In this document: piece after piece, positions 59,284 to 64,000 of the stretch
How the letters are laid out: each line of letters opens with the position of its first letter
Position numbering within the stretch: the stretch's first letter is position 1
Assembly: GCF_013128195.2 (NCBI RefSeq)
Contig: NZ_CP053452.2
Coordinates: forward strand, 7,316,001 to 7,380,000
DNA length: 64,000 nucleotides
Reading direction: 5' to 3'
DNA from: Frigoriglobus tundricola
GTDB lineage: Bacteria > Planctomycetota > Planctomycetia > Gemmatales > Gemmataceae
Program-made: the position numbers and the translations under genes
Notes under the pieces: generated by a model
Seen by the model: the letters and a program-made list of their open reading frames with translations, nothing else
Database searches by the model: none
Told to the model about the DNA's origin: nothing

Positions 59284-60399
59284 TCACTTCGAGCCGAGTG
59301 CCCGCACACCGAGTCGCCACGAACCGAGCGTCCCCAGGGCGATGATCCCGAGAAGAAGGCCGGCCGGGGCGGGAACGGGGCTGGACGGCGTGTCCGGCCC
59401 GCCATTGGGCGTGTTCCCGCCAGACGTGTTCGGATCGGTGGGAGTAATCGGTCCGCCCGCGGGGGGAGTGGAGGTACTGGTGGTTGGTGTTGTCGTTGCT
59501 GGTGCGCTGCTGCCGCCGTTGTTGCCGGCGAACAGTCCACCGCCTCCTCCGCCCGGAAAACCCACGCCGCCGCCGAGACCGGGTGCGCCGAACCCGCCGG
59601 CTCCGATCCCGCCCCCGGCCGTCAGCGCCCGGCTGAGGCCGCCCGCGCCGACGGCGCCCCCGCCGACGTACCGGAGTGCGAACTGGGACTGGGCCACGAC
59701 GTTCTGTGCGTTGGGGAGGCCCTGCAACCGGATCAGCTCTCGTCCCTTGAGGTCCGGGTTCTCGTAGTACAGGGCGTCGTTGCCGGTGAGTGCGTTGAGG
59801 TACTGCTGGGCCTGTGTCACGGACGCGGGAGCCTGTTCGGGCGGGTAGTTGGCGCGGAAGTCGCCGGCGAACAGGTCGAGCTTGGGTGCTCCGTCGGCGG
59901 GCTCGGTCTCCTGGATGATCTCCCAGAGCGCGACCTGGAACGCGACGGCGTCGGGGGCGGGTACGTCCTTGTTGGTGGGGTCCCGGTAGAAGCGTCCGAA
60001 CAGTTCCTGGACGTACTTGGCGCGTCGCTCGGCGGCGCGGTCGGCGTTGGGTGCGGCGGCGAGTCCGAAGTTGTCGGGCGCGTAGATGCTGTTGACCTTG
60101 AACCGGTACAGTTGGTCGGCGGTGATGGGTACGAGGACCTCGGCACAGTAGCCGGTGAAGTTGCGGTCGAGCCCGTTGGTGCCGAACTCGGTTTTGGGGA
60201 CCTCCCATCGGAACACGCCGGCGGAGCAGGTGCCCTCTTTGCCCTTCCAGGTGTACTTGAAGGGCTCTTTGGGGTCGAGCTTGGTGTAGAACACCTCGAG
60301 CGCCGGTTCTTGGGCGGGTGCTCGGGTGGTGAGTGCGAGCGCGAGTGGGAGGGCCGTGAGGAGGGCCACCAGCCTGGCGCGAGTGCGAGCGTGTGTCAT
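59284..60399 (-). CDS. PEP-CTERM-like surface protein with thioester-like domain (copy 2)
   Basis: The 371-residue product is nearly identical to the 39535-40641 protein over its first two thirds, with Cys85 and Gln155 as the thioester-like pair. Its signal peptide has a 4-residue insertion and its Thr/Pro/Ser-rich linker is different. The end PVPAPAGLLLGIIALGTLG is again a sorting-like segment. The sharp boundary between identical and divergent parts suggests gene conversion or domain shuffling. Confidence 0.8.
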   Translation of the reverse strand: MTHARTRARLVALLTALPLALALTTRAPAQEPALEVFYTKLDPKEPFKYTWKGKEGTCSAGVFRWEVPKTEFGTNGLDRNFTGYCAEVLVPITADQLYRFKVNSIYAPDNFGLAAAPNADRAAERRAKYVQELFGRFYRDPTNKDVPAPDAVAFQVALWEIIQETEPADGAPKLDLFAGDFRANYPPEQAPASVTQAQQYLNALTGNDALYYENPDLKGRELIRLQGLPNAQNVVAQSQFALRYVGGGAVGAGGLSRALTAGGGIGAGGFGAPGLGGGVGFPGGGGGGLFAGNNGGSSAPATTTPTTSTSTPPAGGPITPTDPNTSGGNTPNGGPDTPSSPVPAPAGLLLGIIALGTLGSWRLGVRALGSK

Positions 60400-60419
60400 A
60401 AGAGACGATCTCCAGCGGG
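59568..60419 (-). repeat. Long direct repeat, copy 2 (partner 39822-40661)
   Basis: Nearly identical to 39822-40661 over about 840 bases, with a 12-base insertion near the start codon. Identity stops within the Gly-rich segment at one end and just past the ribosome site region at the other. Confidence 0.92.
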
Positions 60420-60668
60420 CGAAGCCAGGACCGGAGGGGGTGGAACGACGTGACGGAACGCCGCCCAAGAAAAAACCTTATCCAGGCCATCAGCGGGTTG
60501 AAAGCCCGATCTGAATCGAAACTACGCACTTCGCGCGGGATTGCGCGGTGGCGCGAACTGTAACGATTATTTCGGCTGTACCGAACGCAGAGTTAACCCC
60601 GAGTGCGCGCTTCCTGAGATTAACGCACGTCCCCGGCCGCATCTTGCACGCCGGTTGGGTTTTGTTCC

Positions 60669-60677
60669 TGCTATAAT
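60669..60677 (+). promoter_or_regulatory. Extended -10 promoter for the YgiQ gene
   Basis: TGcTATAAT at 60669-60677 is a perfect extended -10 element. It lies 36 bases before the YgiQ ATG, so transcription would begin near 60684. No well-spaced -35 is visible, which extended -10 promoters do not need. The 60400-60668 region before it holds no gene. Confidence 0.5.
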
Positions 60678-60712
60678 CGCGGAGTCGTTGTGTTTTATCC
60701 TGGATCGCATTC

Positions 60713-62839
60713 ATGTCAACTCCTGATCGGCCCGTATCCGGTCGCATTTCGCTGCCGCTGTGGCAGGAGCGGTACGCCGCACCGTTCGCCCCCACGACCG
60801 CGGCCGAAATGGCTCAGCGGGGCTGGGACGCGGTCGATGTGGTGTTCGTAACGGGCGACGCCTATGTCGATCACCCCAGCTTCGCGATGGCGGTTCTGCA
60901 CCGGGTGCTCGAGCGGGCCGGGTTCCGCGTCGCGGTCCTGAGCCAGCCCGAGTGGAAGACCTGTGAGCCGTGGCGCCAGTTCGGTCGGCCGCGGCTGTTC
61001 TTCGCGATCAGCGCGGGGAACATGGACTCGCTCATCAACCACTACACCGCCAACAAGAAGGTGCGGAACGACGACGCGTACTCGCCCGGCGGGCGCATCG
61101 GCCTGCGCCCCGACCGCGCGACGCTGGCGTATTGCCAGCGCGCCCGCGAGGCGTTCCCCGGCGTCCCGGTGATCGCCGGCGGCGTGGAGGCGTCGCTCCG
61201 CCGGCTCGCGCACTACGACTACTGGTCGGACACGGTCAAGCGGTCCATTCTGCTCGACTCGAAGGCCGACCTGGTCGTTTACGGCATGGGGGAGGGGAGC
61301 ATCCTCACCATTGCGAAGAAGTTGAAGGCCGGCGGCACGCTCCGCGACCTGCGCGCGCTGCGCGGCGTCACCTATGCGATGGGGGCGAAAGAATCCGAGG
61401 AGCTGCGGGGTGCGGGGGCCGGAGCGCGGAGCGAAGCCGACCCGGCCGCGCCCGCGTCTTCTCGTTCCGCGCCCCGGGCCCCGCATCCCGCTTTCGTCGA
61501 GATCCCGTCGTTCGAGCAGGTGCGGGACGACAAGTGGGCGTTCGCCGAGGCGACGCGGCTCATCCACACGAACACGAACCCGTTCAACGCGGCCACCCTC
61601 GTTCAGTTCCACGACCGGCAGGCAGTGGTGCAGACGCCGCCGGCCTTTCCGCTCTCGCAGGCGGAGATGGACGCGGTGTACGACCTGCCGTACAACCGCC
61701 GGCCGCACCCGAGTTACACGGAACCGGTCCCGGCCCACGAGATGATCAAGGACTCGGTGACGATCCTCCGCGGGTGCTTCGGCGGCTGCACGTTCTGTTC
61801 GATCACCGCCCACCAGGGCCGCATCATCCAGAGCCGCTCGTCCGAATCGGTGCTGAAGGAAGTGGAGAAGCTCGCGGCCGATCCGGAGTTCAAGGGCATC
61901 ATCTCCGACATCGGCGGCGCGACCGCGAACATGTACACGATGCGGTGCTCGCGGCCGGAGGTGGAGGCCAAGTGTAAGCGGCTGTCGTGCGTCCACCCGA
62001 CCGTGTGCAAGCTGCTCGGCACCGACCACGGGCCGCTGATCGAACTGATGCGGGAGGTGCGGAACGTCGAGGGGATTCGCAAGGTGCTGGTGTCGTCCGG
62101 TATCCGGATGGACCTCGCGCAGTTGTCGCCGGAGTACGTCCGCGAGCTGGCGGAGCACCACACGGGCGGGCGCTTGAAAGTGGCGCCGGAGCACACCAGC
62201 CCGAAGGTGCTGGAGCTGATGAAGAAGCCGAGCATCGACAACTTCGGGGTGTTCGTGGATCAGTTTAAGCAGGCGTCGGCCGATGCGGGTAAGCCCAAGC
62301 AGCAGATCGTGCCGTACTTCATCGCCAGCCACCCGGGCACCGATCTCGCGGAGATGATCGACCTGGCGCTGTACCTCAAGCGCAACGGATACCGACCGGA
62401 CCAGGTTCAGGACTTCATCCCGGCCCCCTTTGACATCGCGACGTGCATGTATTACACGGGGCTCGACCCGTTCACGAAGAAGCCGGTGCAAACGGCGAAG
62501 AACCTGAACGACCGCAAGTTGCAGCGGGCGCTGATGCAGTTCTTTAAACCGGAGAACTACTTCGCGGTGCGCGAGGCGCTGATCCAGGCGGGCCGCGCCG
62601 ACCTGATCGGCGGGTGCGAGGGGCTGATCCCGGCGAACCCGCCGAAGGAGGCGCTGGAGCAGCGGCGGCGGGAGGCGAACCGTGCCGTGCGCGGTGACGA
62701 GGACAACGACCACTATCACACCGTCGCCAACCCGGCAAAGGGCGAGAAGCCGGGGGAACGTGGCGCCGGGCCAATCAAGACAAAGGGCTATCGACCGGGG
62801 CGGAAGTCGCAGCAACGCCGGCAGGGGAAAAAAGGCTAG
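60713..62839 (+). CDS. YgiQ family radical SAM protein
   Basis: The 708-residue product has the YgiQ N-terminal domain ([79 protein letters not shown]), a variable Ala/Arg-rich insert near residues 230-260, and the radical SAM cluster [17 protein letters not shown] (Cys355, Cys359, Cys362). [20 protein letters not shown] and [20 protein letters not shown] follow. The reaction is unknown. The C-terminal tail is basic. A decayed copy of part of its C-terminal region is at about 63700-63776. Confidence 0.95.
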   Translation: MSTPDRPVSGRISLPLWQERYAAPFAPTTAAEMAQRGWDAVDVVFVTGDAYVDHPSFAMAVLHRVLERAGFRVAVLSQPEWKTCEPWRQFGRPRLFFAISAGNMDSLINHYTANKKVRNDDAYSPGGRIGLRPDRATLAYCQRAREAFPGVPVIAGGVEASLRRLAHYDYWSDTVKRSILLDSKADLVVYGMGEGSILTIAKKLKAGGTLRDLRALRGVTYAMGAKESEELRGAGAGARSEADPAAPASSRSAPRAPHPAFVEIPSFEQVRDDKWAFAEATRLIHTNTNPFNAATLVQFHDRQAVVQTPPAFPLSQAEMDAVYDLPYNRRPHPSYTEPVPAHEMIKDSVTILRGCFGGCTFCSITAHQGRIIQSRSSESVLKEVEKLAADPEFKGIISDIGGATANMYTMRCSRPEVEAKCKRLSCVHPTVCKLLGTDHGPLIELMREVRNVEGIRKVLVSSGIRMDLAQLSPEYVRELAEHHTGGRLKVAPEHTSPKVLELMKKPSIDNFGVFVDQFKQASADAGKPKQQIVPYFIASHPGTDLAEMIDLALYLKRNGYRPDQVQDFIPAPFDIATCMYYTGLDPFTKKPVQTAKNLNDRKLQRALMQFFKPENYFAVREALIQAGRADLIGGCEGLIPANPPKEALEQRRREANRAVRGDEDNDHYHTVANPAKGEKPGERGAGPIKTKGYRPGRKSQQRRQGKKG

Positions 62840-62923
62840 TGGTTCGGTATTTTAAGTTCTGGCTGACGGAGCGGGTCCTCTCAAGGCCCGGCTCCTTTGG
62901 AAAAGCAGAGAGGCAGACTTCGT

Positions 62924-63643
62924 ATGGGAAGAATTTTCGAGAAGCGCAAATACTCAATCTTCAAGACCGCCGCTCAGAACTCGAAGGTCTATTCCAAGTA
63001 CAGCAAACAACTGTACGTGGCGGCCAAGAACGGCGTGCCCGAACCGCAAGCCAACCCGGCCCTGCGGAACCTCATTGAACGAGCCAAGCGCGACAACGTG
63101 CCGAGCCACGTGATTGAAAAGGCGATTCAAAAAGCCGCCGGCGCGGGGGGCGAGAGCTACCAGTCCGCGCGTTACGAGGGCTTCGGTCCCGGCGGCTCGC
63201 TCGTCATCGTCGACTGCTTGACCGATAACAACACACGCACGATCTCCGACGTCCGCAATTGTTTCACCAAGACCGGCTCCAAGCTGTCTGCCAGCGGGTC
63301 TGTGGTGATGCTCTTCGATCATTTGGCTGTGCTTTCTTTCGCCGGTAGCAATGAGGAGAAAGTGCTGGAGGCCATGTTCGCTGCGGACGTCGCCGTCGAG
63401 GAGGTCGAGAGCAAGGACGGCACGGTAACGGTCTTCGCGCCCCCCGGCGAGTTCTACAAAGCCAAAACCGCGTTGCTCGAGGCGTTCCCGGGCCTGGAGC
63501 TGGAAGTCCAGGAAATCACGTTCCTCCCGCGGGAAACGAAACAGCTCGGCGGGGACGAAGCGGCCGTGTTCGAGAAGTTCCTGGGCATGCTAAACGATTG
63601 CGATGACGTGCAGGACGTCTACCACAACGTCTCCCTTTCGTGA
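62924..63643 (+). CDS. YebC/PmpR (TACO1) family regulator
   Basis: The 239-residue product has an N-terminal basic segment (GRIFEKRKYSIFKTAAQNSK), ERAKRDNVPSHVIEKAIQKA, YEGFGPGGSLVIVDCLTDNN and TRTISDVRNCFTKTGSKLS, the order of YebC. The C-terminus has LNDCDDVQDVYHNV. These proteins help translation of polyproline or act as transcription factors. Start ATG 62924 was chosen because the basic segment begins there. It follows YgiQ by 84 bases on the same strand and may be co-transcribed. Confidence 0.93.
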   Translation: MGRIFEKRKYSIFKTAAQNSKVYSKYSKQLYVAAKNGVPEPQANPALRNLIERAKRDNVPSHVIEKAIQKAAGAGGESYQSARYEGFGPGGSLVIVDCLTDNNTRTISDVRNCFTKTGSKLSASGSVVMLFDHLAVLSFAGSNEEKVLEAMFAADVAVEEVESKDGTVTVFAPPGEFYKAKTALLEAFPGLELEVQEITFLPRETKQLGGDEAAVFEKFLGMLNDCDDVQDVYHNVSLS

Positions 63644-63699
63644 ACGTTCGTGAGATTCACGAGGGATGAGTTGTGGACTCGCTGACCGGGCGGCGTTGA

Positions 63700-63776
63700 G
63701 CAACTTCCTGCAACGTGCGTGCACTGCACGGGTCTCGACCCGTTTACGAAGAATCCGGTGACCCCAGCGAAGGAGG
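63700..63776 (+). pseudogene. Short YgiQ C-terminal-like remnant
   Basis: The translation [12 protein letters not shown] resembles the intact gene's [13 protein letters not shown], and the DNA is alike over some 50-60 bases (compare 62455-62510). Beyond that it changes abruptly at the end of the transposase-like gene. It may be a copied or captured fragment, or a remnant of an older YgiQ copy cut by the insertion. Confidence 0.55.
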
Positions 63777-64000
63777 TCACGCCGCGGTTTGCGCCGGGAC
63801 ATCCTCTGATTCATGGCAGAGTGTATCTCGTTTGCGGAACGGGCACCCGGGCCGTTCCGCGAAGAACCGGCTCATGCGGTCGTCTTGGCTCAGCACGGCG
63901 GCACGCAGTTGCAAGATCGATTCGGCTCCCGCGGGACGGTTCCAATGCTTCTGCTTGCTCTTCACCCGAGCGTTGACCTCGCCCACCAGTGATTCGACCA
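63777..64000 (-). CDS. C-terminal part of a transposase-like protein (runs off the window)
   Basis: The minus-strand frame is open to the window edge and reads VESLVGEVNARVKSKQKHWN, then RPAGAESILQLRAAVLSQDD and RMSRFFAERPGCPFRKR before a TGA at 63777-63779. The RVKxxxxxWxRPxGAEAILQLRAxxLSxDxR pattern is known from the C-terminus of planctomycete transposases (probably ISKra4-like, less certain). The catalytic part lies outside the window, so whether it is intact is unknown. Confidence 0.6.
   Translation of the reverse strand, partial: VESLVGEVNARVKSKQKHWNRPAGAESILQLRAAVLSQDDRMSRFFAERPGCPFRKRDTLCHESEDVPAQTAA

Noticed and set aside
60716..62815. 699-residue minus-strand open frame opposite YgiQ
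   Set aside because: YgiQ is certain on the plus strand; the reverse reading has no motif.

Overview
The window is high-GC bacterial DNA whose gene content points to a planctomycete of the Gemmata type (order Gemmatales). The pointers are two TIGR02996 repeat-companion proteins, a DUF1800/DUF1501 pair, a DUF1080 secreted hydrolase, a BBP7-type outer-membrane barrel, YTV-type repeats, PEP-CTERM-like surface proteins and many secreted proteins of unknown function. No rRNA, tRNA or CRISPR array was seen. All assignments come from reading motifs; no database search was run.

Layout. 0-3 kb: an outer-membrane-like protein and a secreted S1/P1-nuclease/PLC-like protein. 3-6 kb: a graveyard of mobile DNA (IS21 istB tail, AT-rich patch, broken leucine-rich-repeat gene, damaged ISAs1-type transposase). 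6-23 kb: single genes for an isochorismatase-fold hydrolase, a YTV repeat protein, a DUF1080 protein, a DJ-1/PfpI protein, methionyl-tRNA synthetase, a serpin, a C45 acylase-like hydrolase, a SET-domain methyltransferase and a large frameshifted YCF48-like protein. 22.6-32 kb: surface-polysaccharide and envelope genes (GT39-like, GT2, DegT aminotransferase, PEP-CTERM protein, BBP7 barrel, Gfo/Idh/MocA oxidoreductase, WecB/TagA/CpsF transferase). 32-39.5 kb: secreted unknowns, a tandem paralog pair and the DUF1800-DUF1501 pair. 39.5-49 kb: a thioester-like PEP-CTERM protein, a zinc-ribbon membrane protein, an RlmN-like radical SAM protein, an AbiEii-like nucleotidyltransferase overlapping an LRR gene, and a TMTC-like membrane TPR protein. 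49-54.8 kb: rplU, a small lipoprotein, a CHAD protein and two overlapping dynamin-like GTPase genes. 55-64 kb: ThiO-like oxidase, CBS-SpoIIE phosphatase, Nudix hydrolase, a mutarotase-like protein, a second thioester-like PEP-CTERM protein nearly identical to the first over about 0.8 kb, a YgiQ radical SAM protein, a YebC/TACO1 regulator, and the end of another transposase.

Two things stand out. First, many gene boundaries carry long, near-perfect inverted repeats (arms of 18-48 bp), mostly of different sequence, often touching stop codons or Shine-Dalgarno sequences; one has become part of the aminotransferase reading frame. Second, the translationally coupled pair of dynamin-superfamily GTPases is a good candidate membrane-remodelling system in a lineage known for an elaborate endomembrane. 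The AbiEii-LRR overlap, the C-Q thioester-like surface proteins and an RlmN relative lacking one catalytic cysteine also deserve follow-up.
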